In this document: one piece after another, positions 42,829 to 51,028 of the stretch | Position numbering within the stretch: the stretch's first letter is position 1 | How the letters are laid out: each line of letters begins with the position of its first letter | Source: CALBPI01 sp038533155 | GTDB taxonomy: Bacteria > Pseudomonadota > Gammaproteobacteria > Steroidobacterales > Woeseiaceae | Direction of reading: 5' to 3' | Assembly: GCA_038533155.1 (NCBI GenBank) | Contig: JBCAZH010000002.1 | Location: forward strand, 1 to 64,000 | Length of the DNA stretch: 64,000 nt | Notes under the pieces: model-generated | Told to the model about the DNA's origin: nothing | What the model saw: only the letters and a program-made list of their open reading frames with translations | Databases searched by the model: none | Translations under genes and position numbers: made by a program

Positions 42829-43530
42829 CTAGCGCTCGATTTGCCCCAGGTTGGCGTGTATGACGCTGCCGTTGATCACTGGGTTTTCGACACAAAACTG
42901 TATCGCGCTCGCGATTTCGTTGGGTGTGATCAATCGACCCATCGTCACGTTCTCGGCCAGAGCGTCAAGGATGGATTGATCATTGCCGACGTGATCGCGA
43001 AGCATTTCCGTGTCAGTGAAACCCGGGCTAACCACCGCGGTGTGGATTCCGGTGCCGATCAAGTCTTGGCATGTCGCGCGCATCATCCCGTTCACCGCGT
43101 GTTTGCTCGTCACGTAGCTAAACGCGCCTTGGACTGCTTTGTCGCCTAGAGTGCTGCCGACAAAGACGATCGAAGAGCCCGCCTTTAGAGCGGGAATGAG
43201 TTGCTGGTTTAACACTGCAGGCGCAGTAATGTTGACGGCCAGCGAACGCTCGATGGCGTCACGTTCCACGCTGGTAGCGTGATCGCTTCCTAACAATCCC
43301 GCGCAATGGATGATGGTCGATTGATCGGCCATCGAAAGGCTTTGCGTCAAACGTTTCACTACGCTGGCGCTTACCGGTTGGCAAAGGTCAACGGCAATCG
43401 ATTCGACCCCTTCGATGTTCGCGGGTCGTCGTGAGAGGTTGATTACCGAATAACCAGAGGCGACGAGCCGGTTCGCGGTGGCATACCCAATTCCCGCGCT
43501 CGCGCCAGTAATCACCGCTGCCTTACTCAT
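42829..43530 (-). CDS. Short-chain dehydrogenase/reductase
   Basis: A 233-residue classical SDR. The NAD(P) motif is TGASAGIGYATA, with an Arg after the second strand (NLSRRP) favouring NADPH. The catalytic region is FVGSTLGDKAVQGAFSYVTSKHAV (Ser, Tyr-x3-Lys), and VVSPGFTDTEM follows. Its start overlaps the pterin-synthase gene by 4 bases, so a pterin reductase role (sepiapterin- or monapterin-reductase-like) is a reasonable inference, but a general SDR cannot be excluded. Confidence 0.82.
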   Translation of the reverse strand: MSKAAVITGASAGIGYATANRLVASGYSVINLSRRPANIEGVESIAVDLCQPVSASVVKRLTQSLSMADQSTIIHCAGLLGSDHATSVERDAIERSLAVNITAPAVLNQQLIPALKAGSSIVFVGSTLGDKAVQGAFSYVTSKHAVNGMMRATCQDLIGTGIHTAVVSPGFTDTEMLRDHVGNDQSILDALAENVTMGRLITPNEIASAIQFCVENPVINGSVIHANLGQIER

Positions 43531-44033
43531 AAAAATCCCTCAGTGATGTTCCAACGAGTGCTGGCGGATTGCCCTTCGCCGGAGCCGACGAAAACCTCGA
43601 CGTCCGAAATCTCGTAACGCGCCGCTAGATCGCCGTCGATCAACTGACTGAGCAAGTGATACGACAACTCTTCGGCGGTGATATTCGCGAGCGGGAGGAC
43701 TTGTGTATCTGCGGCGAGAAATGTCATTTCTTCATCGGCAAACTTGGCGATGATCGATCGTCCGTCCTCGCTACAGCTGACTTCAAGGTAGGGCGAATGA
43801 TTGGGGAGCAGAAGGTACTCGTCCAGACCATCGCACAACGCTCGTAATTTCTTTTTCATGACGTTGTAGTCGAAACACAAGCCGTCATTGCCGACAGCCG
43901 CGGTGATGTTCGCTCTGACGGCGAAGTTATGCCCGTGTAGCCGTTCGCGCTCCGTCGCCGAAAAGATGGTGAAGTGCGCAGCCGAAAAATTGAGATACTG
44001 ATTTCGGATCTGAATGGTCGTGTGGCGAGTCAT
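43527..44033 (-). CDS. 6-Pyruvoyl-tetrahydropterin synthase / QueD family protein
   Basis: A 168-residue T-fold pterin enzyme. Zinc ligands are visible: His in NFSAAHF (about 20) and the pair HGH (33, 35). The usual catalytic Cys of the CxxxHGH motif is missing; Arg occupies that position (RERLHGH). Later segments LCFDYNVMKKKL, LDEYLLLPNHSPY and NITAEELSYHLLSQL fit the family. The frame extends 56 codons upstream, but ATG 44033 aligns with homologues. With the coupled SDR it may make a reduced pterin cofactor. Confidence 0.8.
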   Translation of the reverse strand: MTRHTTIQIRNQYLNFSAAHFTIFSATERERLHGHNFAVRANITAAVGNDGLCFDYNVMKKKLRALCDGLDEYLLLPNHSPYLEVSCSEDGRSIIAKFADEEMTFLAADTQVLPLANITAEELSYHLLSQLIDGDLAARYEISDVEVFVGSGEGQSASTRWNITEGFL

Positions 44034-44373
44034 ACCTTGGCCCACAGTCAAAGACGCGCCATCTTGCACGGAGTTGGCGCAATTTGCATCCGGGCGCAGC
44101 GCTGCTCGCGACGCCGAACGGGATGAAGCGCCGAGCGAGGATGCCGTCGGCGATGTGAGCTTTCCGGCACTCTTGGTGGCTGCGGTTCTGGTACCAATCA
44201 CATTAAATCTATCAAAAACAGATATTTATCGGAGGCGACTTCGGCAATTCTGCAGTCGGGTGACGCGCGCACGCCGCTGCTATGCGAGTGGCATCCCTAT
44301 TCGGCATGCTTTAGATTCGAGGGGATGTTCCAGTCGTAGGGCAGCCGCCCGACCAAGCCTCAGGGGGTTTTTG
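44034..44373. other. 340-base divergent intergenic region
   Basis: This separates the minus-strand pterin gene from the plus-strand tldD cluster. The half nearest the pterin gene is GC-rich with no gene I can support. An AT-rich island at about 44196-44232 is the likeliest promoter zone for one or both directions, but I could not assign convincing -35/-10 pairs. No RNA gene or repeat was recognised. Confidence 0.6.
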
Positions 44374-46002
44374 ATGGATCGACGCAAATTTTTGAAGGTC
44401 GCGGGCGTTGGTGCGGGCACCATTGCACTCCCGATCTCGGGCACTACAGTTGCGGCGGAGGAGTTGCTTAAGCCAGCAAATGCCGCGGCCCAGCAGATGC
44501 TTGCAGAAGAGGCGCTGAAGGCTGCCAAGACAGCCGGTGCAACTTACGCGGATGTGCGCGTGGGCCGGTATCTGAATCAGTTCGTCGTAACCCGCGAATT
44601 GAAAGTGCAAAACATCGTCAACACGGAATCGGTTGGGGTGGGCATTCGCGTGCTCGCGAAGGACACTTGGGGCTTCGCCGCGACCTCCAGTTTGACGCCG
44701 GCCGCGGTGGCCGAGGCCGCTCAAACTGCAGTGGCGATCGCGAAAGCGAACGCTGTCTATCAAACCGAACCTGTGAAGCTCGCGCCCGTAAAAGGCGTCG
44801 GGGAGGTCAGCTGGCGGACACCGATCAAGCGCAATGCTATGGAAGTGCCCATTGCCGACAAAGTGGACTTGCTGATGTCGGTGAACGCAGCGGCACTGGA
44901 TAATGGCGCTGACTTCGTGAATTCCACGTTCTACTTGGTGAATGAACAGAAGTACTTCGCGTCGACGGACGGGTCGTTCATCGATCAAGACGTGCATCGC
45001 GTGTGGGCGCCAATGAGTGTCACCGCAGTGGATAAGGAAACGGGCAAATTCCGGACACGTAATGGTCTGTCCGATCCAATGGGTATGGGTTGGGAGTATT
45101 TCGAAGGGACTTCGTCCGAGAAAATTCCCGGTGTCACAACGCGTTACCGCTACAGCTACGACATGCAGGAGGATGCCAAGCTTGCGGCTGAACAGGCTAA
45201 AGCGAAGTTGAGCGCGCCTTCCGTTAAGCCCGGCAAGTACAGCTTGGTACTCGATCCGACGCATTTGATGCTGACGATTCATGAGTCGGTCGGCCATCCG
45301 CTCGAATTGGATCGTGTGCTTGGCTACGAAGCGAACTATGCCGGAACCAGTTTTGCCACTCTGGACAAGTGGGAAAGTGGTGATTTTGAGTATGGCTCCA
45401 AGCTAGTGAATCTATTTGCCGACAAGATCCAACCGAATTCTCTGGGTGCGGTTGGTTTTGATGACGAGGGCGTGAAGACCAAGAAATGGGATCTCGTCAA
45501 GGATGGGATCCTGGTCAATTACCAGGCGATCCGAGATCAGGCCCATATCGTCAACGAGAAAGAGTCTCATGGGTGCTGCTACGCAGATAGTTGGGATTCG
45601 GTTCAATTCCAGCGCATGCCCAACGTATCTTTGGCACCTGGCAAAGAGCGTCTGTCGGTCAACGACATGATTGCCGACGTTGAAGATGGCATCTACATCA
45701 TCGGCCGCGGTTCATACTCGATCGATCAGCAGCGCTACAACTTCCAGTTCGGTGGTCAGTTGTTCTACGAGATCAAAGACGGCGAGATTACGCAGCAAAT
45801 CGAAGATGTCGCGTATCAGTCCAACACTCAGGAGTTTTGGAATTCTTGCTCAGCGATTTGCGATGAGCGGGACTATCGGTTGGGTGGTTCTTTCTTCGAT
45901 GGCAAGGGACAACCTTCGCAGGTAAGCGCGGTATCGCATGGTTGCGCGACGACGCGTTTCGACGATGTCAACGTGATCAATACAGCCCGTAAGTTGGGCT
46001 GA
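44374..46002 (+). CDS. tldD: TldD-family metalloprotease with Tat signal
   Basis: A 542-residue TldD/PmbA-family protein, the catalytic half of a heterodimeric Zn protease that trims small peptides. The metal-binding HESVGH (HExxxH, about 303-308) is intact and is followed by PLELDRVLGYEANYAGTSF. C-terminal SHGCCYADSWDSVQFQRMPN supplies the third-ligand region. Unlike E. coli TldD it begins MDRRKFLKVAGVGAGTIALP, a twin-arginine signal, which suggests export. The start is ATG 44374; the long upstream open frame is not homologous. It is the first gene of an eight-gene cluster. Confidence 0.88.
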   Translation: MDRRKFLKVAGVGAGTIALPISGTTVAAEELLKPANAAAQQMLAEEALKAAKTAGATYADVRVGRYLNQFVVTRELKVQNIVNTESVGVGIRVLAKDTWGFAATSSLTPAAVAEAAQTAVAIAKANAVYQTEPVKLAPVKGVGEVSWRTPIKRNAMEVPIADKVDLLMSVNAAALDNGADFVNSTFYLVNEQKYFASTDGSFIDQDVHRVWAPMSVTAVDKETGKFRTRNGLSDPMGMGWEYFEGTSSEKIPGVTTRYRYSYDMQEDAKLAAEQAKAKLSAPSVKPGKYSLVLDPTHLMLTIHESVGHPLELDRVLGYEANYAGTSFATLDKWESGDFEYGSKLVNLFADKIQPNSLGAVGFDDEGVKTKKWDLVKDGILVNYQAIRDQAHIVNEKESHGCCYADSWDSVQFQRMPNVSLAPGKERLSVNDMIADVEDGIYIIGRGSYSIDQQRYNFQFGGQLFYEIKDGEITQQIEDVAYQSNTQEFWNSCSAICDERDYRLGGSFFDGKGQPSQVSAVSHGCATTRFDDVNVINTARKLG

Positions 46003-46031
46003 GTTGCCGTAACAGATAGAGAGAAATAGCA

Positions 46032-47360
46032 ATGACAATCATGACACGTGACGATGCCCGCGCAATTTTGGAGAAAGTGGTTACTTTCTCTAAGGCGGAT
46101 GGTTGTGAAGCCAATCTAGATGGCTCTGTGGAAGGCAATATTCGATACGCTCGTAACAGTGTTTCGACGGCGGGCGAGACGCGAAGTGTCGACCTCGCGG
46201 TACAGTGCAATTTCGGCAAGAAGGTCGGAACGGCCACCATCAATGAGTTTGACGATGACTCTTTGGCCAAGGTTGTGGCACGCGCCGAGGAGACCGCAAG
46301 GCTTGCGCCCGAATCTCCCGAATTCATGCCGGTGCTCCGACCGCAGAAGTATGATGAGAGCCGTGCGTTTGTAAATAAGACCGCCGATATCGATCCGACC
46401 TATCGCGCCGAGGCCGCTGCGGCCAGTATCGGCCCTTCGAAGAAACAAGGAGCGACAGCGGCGGGGTTCCTTAACGACAGCGCGTCGTTCAGCGCGATGA
46501 TGAACAGCGAAGGCCTCTTCGCGTATCACACGGAGACCAACGTGAACTTCACGGTGACCGTTCGCACCAACGATGGCACGGGTTCGGGATGGGCATCGAG
46601 CGACGACAATGACGTCAGCCGAGTGGATACGGCGGCAACCTCGGATGTCGCGCTACAGAAGGCGCTGATGTCCCGCGAAGCGAAAGCGCTCGAACCGGGT
46701 AAGTACACGGTGATTCTTGAGCCCGACGCTGCGGCGCAGATTATTGGTCGAATGTTCTTCGCTTTCGGTGCGCGCCAGGCGGACGAGGGGAGAAGCTTCC
46801 TCACCAAGAAAGGCGGTGGATCCCGGATTGGCGAACAGGTGTTCGATGAGCGGGTGACCGCTTACGGTGATCCTTTGGATGCGCGGGTTCCAACGGCGAC
46901 TTGGAGTAGCACGGGAGAGCCGATCAGTCGTCTGAGCATCATTAAAGACGGTGTCGTTGAGAATCTGTTCTACGATCGCTACTGGGCGGACAAAGAAGAT
47001 GTTGCTCCGGTGCCGCAGCCGACCAATTTGATTATGGTGGGGGGCGATCAATCGCAGGCTGAATTGATCAAGAACACGGAGCGAGGAATTCTTGTTTCGC
47101 GTCTTTGGTACATCCGTGCGCTGGACCCACAGACTCAGCTCTACACCGGATTGACGCGCGATGGCACTTTCTACATTGAAGATGGGGAGATCAAGTATCC
47201 CGTCAAGAACTTCAGGTTCAACGATAGCCCCGTGATCATGCTGAACAATCTCGATGATCTTGGCCAGAGCCAACGAGTCAATCTGTTTGGTTTCCCCGTT
47301 ATGATGCCGTCCATGCGCATTCGCGAGTTCACATTCTCTAGTCTGTCTGACGCAGTGTGA
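46032..47360 (+). CDS. TldE/PmbA-family protein
   Basis: A 442-residue TldE (PmbA)-type partner, which lacks the HExxxH motif and forms the pseudo-active subunit of the protease. The N-terminal domain matches with SVEGNIRYARNSVSTAGETR, and the C-terminal barrel with YTVILEPDAAAQIIGRMFF and DGTFYIEDGEIKYPVKNFRF. No signal peptide is seen, in contrast to its TldD partner. It starts 29 bases after tldD, and its stop overlaps the next gene (GTGA). Confidence 0.86.
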   Translation: MTIMTRDDARAILEKVVTFSKADGCEANLDGSVEGNIRYARNSVSTAGETRSVDLAVQCNFGKKVGTATINEFDDDSLAKVVARAEETARLAPESPEFMPVLRPQKYDESRAFVNKTADIDPTYRAEAAAASIGPSKKQGATAAGFLNDSASFSAMMNSEGLFAYHTETNVNFTVTVRTNDGTGSGWASSDDNDVSRVDTAATSDVALQKALMSREAKALEPGKYTVILEPDAAAQIIGRMFFAFGARQADEGRSFLTKKGGGSRIGEQVFDERVTAYGDPLDARVPTATWSSTGEPISRLSIIKDGVVENLFYDRYWADKEDVAPVPQPTNLIMVGGDQSQAELIKNTERGILVSRLWYIRALDPQTQLYTGLTRDGTFYIEDGEIKYPVKNFRFNDSPVIMLNNLDDLGQSQRVNLFGFPVMMPSMRIREFTFSSLSDAV

Positions 47361-48064
47361 CGCGGGCGAGGCTAACACGACGAGACTTCGTGAGTCAGGC
47401 GGTCAGCGCTTCGGCGCTGGCTGCCTTGCCGACTCACGTTCTTGCGCAGGGCTTCGACTTCTTTTTTACCCGCATTCAATATGAGTCCGGCAACTGGTTC
47501 GTCGATGAGAGAATGCCTTCGAATCTTTTGAATTCGTTGATCGAGTACACGACACTTCGAGTTGACCCAGAGGAGCGGATCGTATCGCTCGCGGATGCAG
47601 CAATACTCGAGTCTCCGTTTTGTTACCTGTCTGGTCACAAACTCGTCGAGTTCAACGATCAGGAGCGCGAGAATTTCGTGAACTACGTCAATCGCGGTGG
47701 GTTTGTGTTTGTTGACGATTGCAATCACGACATTGATGCGTTGTTCGCGACCAGTTTTACGCGGCAAATGGAGCAGTTGTTCGGTAAGGATTGCCTCCGG
47801 AAGTTACCCGACTCGCATCCGGTCTACAGCAGTTTCTTCGATTTCGACGGACCGCCGACAACCAGTTTTGAGTTGAACGGCTGGGGCGACGATTTGGTAC
47901 ATGATTACCTCCGCGGCATTGAAGTCAACGGCCGCACAGCTGTCCTCTACAGCAACAAGGACTATGGTTGCGAGTGGGACTACGATTACCGCAACAAGCG
48001 TTTTCTCGCGACAGATAACACGCGGTTCGGCGTGAACATCGTGATGTACGCGTTGAATTACTAG
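47357..48064 (+). CDS. DUF4159 protein with Tat signal
   Basis: A 235-residue protein with twin-arginine signal LTRRDFVSQAVSASALAALP, predicted to be exported. The mature part fits DUF4159: FFFTRIQYESGNWFVDERMP, a YLSGHKLVEF turn and FVNYVNRGGFVFVDDCNHD, ending in a GCEWDYDY segment and FGVNIVMYALNY. The fold is probably glutamine-amidotransferase-like without the catalytic triad. It begins at GTG 47357 within the tldE stop. DUF4159 genes commonly accompany MoxR and DUF58 genes. Confidence 0.8.
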   Translation: MTRARLTRRDFVSQAVSASALAALPTHVLAQGFDFFFTRIQYESGNWFVDERMPSNLLNSLIEYTTLRVDPEERIVSLADAAILESPFCYLSGHKLVEFNDQERENFVNYVNRGGFVFVDDCNHDIDALFATSFTRQMEQLFGKDCLRKLPDSHPVYSSFFDFDGPPTTSFELNGWGDDLVHDYLRGIEVNGRTAVLYSNKDYGCEWDYDYRNKRFLATDNTRFGVNIVMYALNY

Positions 48065-48067
48065 TCG

Positions 48068-49087
48068 ATGACTCAGCATCAGGAAATAGATCAAACGCTG
48101 GCGGGTCTCGGCGAAGTGCGACGCAGTGTGGCGCGGGTGATTGTGGGTCAGCAATCGGTGGTGGACGACTTGCTGATCGCGCTGATATCTGGTGGGCACT
48201 GTTTGCTGGAAGGTGTCCCGGGTCTTGGTAAGACCCTATTGTTACGTACGCTCGGCGTCGCGCTGGACTTGCCGTTCGGTCGCATCCAATTCACACCCGA
48301 TTTAATGCCCGCGGACATCATTGGCAGCGAGCTGTTGGTAGAAGGCGACGGAGGTCGTCGCTTCGAATTTCAGCCTGGACCCGTCTTTCATTCGCTGTTA
48401 CTCGCTGACGAGATCAATCGAACGCCGCCGCGAACCCAAGCCGCTTTGCTTGAGGCGATGGGCGAAGGTTCGGTGACATGGAGCGGTCAGCAGCACAGTT
48501 TGCCGCAGCCGTTTTTTGTGATGGCCACGCAAAACCCGTTGGAGCAAGCCGGCACCTATCCGCTACCCGAGGCGCAGCTAGACCGATTTCTTTTACAAGT
48601 CAGAATCGACTATCCGGATTTGGAACAAGAGATCGAGATTTTAGAGCGAACCACCGGAACGGAATCGATGACAGCCGAACCGGTGATGGACCGAGATGCC
48701 GTAATGCGCGCGCGTGCGTTGGTCCGCGAGGTGCCGATCAGTACGGAACTGCTTCGGTATACCGCGCAGCTTATTCGAGCGACACGCCCGGACGATCCGA
48801 CGGCGCCGAGTTCGATTACTGAATGGGTGCGCTGGGGCGCGGGTCCGCGCGCCGGTCAAGCGTTGGTTGTTTGTGCCAAGGCGCGAGCGATGCTGAACGG
48901 TCGTTTGTCGGTAACCGTGGCCGACTTGCACGCGGTGGCGCCATCGGTTTTGCGTCATCGACTGATTCTGAACTATCACGCGCAGACAGAGCATTACGAG
49001 GCCGACTCGGTGATCGCTGATTTACTCCAGGCCTTTCCTGAGCCGGCAGATCCGCTGACGGCGGTTGCGGATGGCAGCGCTAAGTGA
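48068..49087 (+). CDS. MoxR-family AAA+ ATPase
   Basis: A 339-residue AAA+ ATPase of the MoxR group, thought to act as a chaperone that remodels or matures partner proteins. Walker A GVPGLGKTLLLR and Walker B LLLADEINRTPPRTQ are intact, as is sensor-1-type FVMATQNPLEQAGTYPLPEAQLDRF. The C-terminal helical lid contains GAGPRAGQALVVCAKARAML. It starts three bases after the DUF4159 stop. MoxR proteins usually work with a DUF58 or VWA protein, here the next gene. Confidence 0.93.
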   Translation: MTQHQEIDQTLAGLGEVRRSVARVIVGQQSVVDDLLIALISGGHCLLEGVPGLGKTLLLRTLGVALDLPFGRIQFTPDLMPADIIGSELLVEGDGGRRFEFQPGPVFHSLLLADEINRTPPRTQAALLEAMGEGSVTWSGQQHSLPQPFFVMATQNPLEQAGTYPLPEAQLDRFLLQVRIDYPDLEQEIEILERTTGTESMTAEPVMDRDAVMRARALVREVPISTELLRYTAQLIRATRPDDPTAPSSITEWVRWGAGPRAGQALVVCAKARAMLNGRLSVTVADLHAVAPSVLRHRLILNYHAQTEHYEADSVIADLLQAFPEPADPLTAVADGSAK

Positions 49088-50009
49088 CGCTCAGTTGAAG
49101 TGTCTGCCGAAGGCAGATCTTCGGCATCGATTGATGAGCTATGCGTTGACACCTGGTTTGCAGGTGGACAATGCGATTCACGCGACGCATCGAAGTGTTA
49201 AGCGCGATTCAGGGGTTGAGTTTTCTCAGTACCGGGCATTCCAGCCGGGCGATGATCTGCGCCGTGTGGATTGGCGTGTCTACGGACGCAGCGACCGACT
49301 CTTGGTGCGAGAATCGCAGAGTGAGGGGCGCCTTACCGTAGCACTTGTCGTCGATCTTAGCGGGTCGATGGGGATGCGGGACGATCAAGGGGTGAGTCGA
49401 TGGGTGTTTGCAACCAGAATGTTGGGTGCATTGGCGTGGCTTGCCGTTGAGCAACACCATGACTTGGTACTGGTTGGGTTAAACGTCTCGCCATCGGTTT
49501 TGCCCGCGGCTGGCGGACGCGCTCAACTGGAACGATTTGTGCGTACGTTGGATGCGATTGAGCCAGGCGGCGAATGGCCCGCCGGCCCGGCGGCGAGTGA
49601 GGCGATGAGTTTCGTGCCTAACCGCAGTGCGGTGTTTTCGTTCAGCGACCATTTGAGTGCAGACGATGGAATGGAGTCTGTGTTGACGCAGCTCAGCGCT
49701 CGCGGTTGCGCCGTCACCAGTACTCAAATTTTACTGCCCCAAGAGGTCGATCCGCCGACGCGCGGACAGTATCGTGTCCTCGATTGCGAAAGCGGTGCGA
49801 GTCGTTGGTTTGATGCATCGAGCGAAGCGCGAGACTATCAACGCCGATTCCGACAACTGCTCAAAGCGTGTCGTCATCGCCGAGTGCAAACCGGCGCACG
49901 GTTCGTTCGTACGGGGACGGATCAAGCTTTAGACGAAACGCTTCACGCGATTTTGTCCGATTCCCTTTCAGGCCGGAAGCGGCTGCTGGTGGCCACAGAG
50001 AGCATGTGA
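49071..50009 (+). CDS. DUF58 domain protein (VWA-like)
   Basis: A 312-residue DUF58 protein. The signature VEFSQYRAFQPGDDLRRVDWRVYGR is followed by a von Willebrand A-like core starting VALVVDLSGSMG, a possible metal-adhesion site (DxSxS). No membrane segment is seen. I choose ATG 49071; it overlaps the moxR end by 17 bases, and a TTG two codons earlier is less likely. It is the expected MoxR partner. Its stop overlaps the next start by one base. Confidence 0.88.
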   Translation: MAALSDAQLKCLPKADLRHRLMSYALTPGLQVDNAIHATHRSVKRDSGVEFSQYRAFQPGDDLRRVDWRVYGRSDRLLVRESQSEGRLTVALVVDLSGSMGMRDDQGVSRWVFATRMLGALAWLAVEQHHDLVLVGLNVSPSVLPAAGGRAQLERFVRTLDAIEPGGEWPAGPAASEAMSFVPNRSAVFSFSDHLSADDGMESVLTQLSARGCAVTSTQILLPQEVDPPTRGQYRVLDCESGASRWFDASSEARDYQRRFRQLLKACRHRRVQTGARFVRTGTDQALDETLHAILSDSLSGRKRLLVATESM

Positions 50010-51028
50010 TGCCTGCATGGTCGATGGCTTTGGTTGTTTTAGCCATGCTCGCGACAGTGGGTGTGCATTGGTTGTTCCGGTCGAGTCGGCGGACGTTAGA
50101 GGTGGCAACGCTTCGGCTATTCGGGGATCGTGCACGACCTCGTCTCAGTCTTTCGCGTCTTCACGAACCCGTTTTACTGCTCACACGTCTGATACTACTC
50201 GCCGCGGTAGCGTTAGCGATGAGTCGAATCTTCACGGGTGATGCCCTGCAGATTCGCGCACCTGAGTTGACTGTCATCATTCCGGGTACAGCGGCGGAGG
50301 TCGTTGATACTCTGTCAGACTGGTACGACAGCCCAAAATGGTTGGACGCGAACCTGTCCGACGTTACGCAGTTGCCTGACTCGACTGACTGGGTGAACCA
50401 CCTTCTTGCCTTGGATCAGCGTCTGCCAAGCGACATTACGCTGCGGGTTGTGGGCGAGTTTGATGCGCGCGATTGGCCGTTGCGCGCACCGATCACGAAG
50501 CGAGTGATCGAATGGGACGTCATACCAGTGAAGATCGATAAAGCGGATTGGCCGCGTCTATTGACGGTAGTCGTGGACGACGCTGAGCGTAGGTCGCGGT
50601 TGGAACGGGTAGTCGACCTTTGGCAATCGAATGGATTGCTCGATCAATCCACAGTTCGGTGGCAGACGACCGGGGAGTCGGTGACTCATCCATTGATTTG
50701 GTGGGGCGAAACCAGTCTGCCGAATTTGCCGTTTGGGGTTGCGATCGATACGCCGGCGTCTGGCGGTCCAGGATGGCAGCACGTGATGAACGCCGACACT
50801 GTGAGTGACCATGAACTTGCGGTGATGCTGTGGACAGCCCTCATCTATTTTGAGTCGTATTTGCCTCCGTCTGGTGCTCCGATTGAACCGATAACCCAGG
50901 TGATCGAGGATATCTATGACCAGGGCGGCAATGACGCTCCATCAGATCAACCTGATGCGCTATGGGCTTGGATTGCTTTGTTGTTTGCTGTCGAAAGACT
51001 CATTGCGGCGAGGGCGTTGCAGTCGTGA
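50009..51028 (+). CDS. BatA N-terminal domain membrane protein
   Basis: A 339-residue protein with the BatA/aerotolerance-type N-terminus: two hydrophobic helices (MPAWSMALVVLAMLATVGVH, then LLLTRLILLAAVALAMS) flanking a basic loop with RTLEVATLRLF. A middle domain of unknown fold follows, and a C-terminal hydrophobic segment (ALWAWIALLFAVERLI) would return to the membrane. No VWA motif is seen. Start and stop overlap both neighbours by one base, so it is part of the same transcript. Confidence 0.78.
   Translation: MPAWSMALVVLAMLATVGVHWLFRSSRRTLEVATLRLFGDRARPRLSLSRLHEPVLLLTRLILLAAVALAMSRIFTGDALQIRAPELTVIIPGTAAEVVDTLSDWYDSPKWLDANLSDVTQLPDSTDWVNHLLALDQRLPSDITLRVVGEFDARDWPLRAPITKRVIEWDVIPVKIDKADWPRLLTVVVDDAERRSRLERVVDLWQSNGLLDQSTVRWQTTGESVTHPLIWWGETSLPNLPFGVAIDTPASGGPGWQHVMNADTVSDHELAVMLWTALIYFESYLPPSGAPIEPITQVIEDIYDQGGNDAPSDQPDALWAWIALLFAVERLIAARALQS

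Noticed and set aside
44014..44373. In-frame upstream extension of tldD by 120 codons
   Set aside because: The extension has no similarity to TldD, and the Tat signal starting at 44374 gives a coherent N-terminus.
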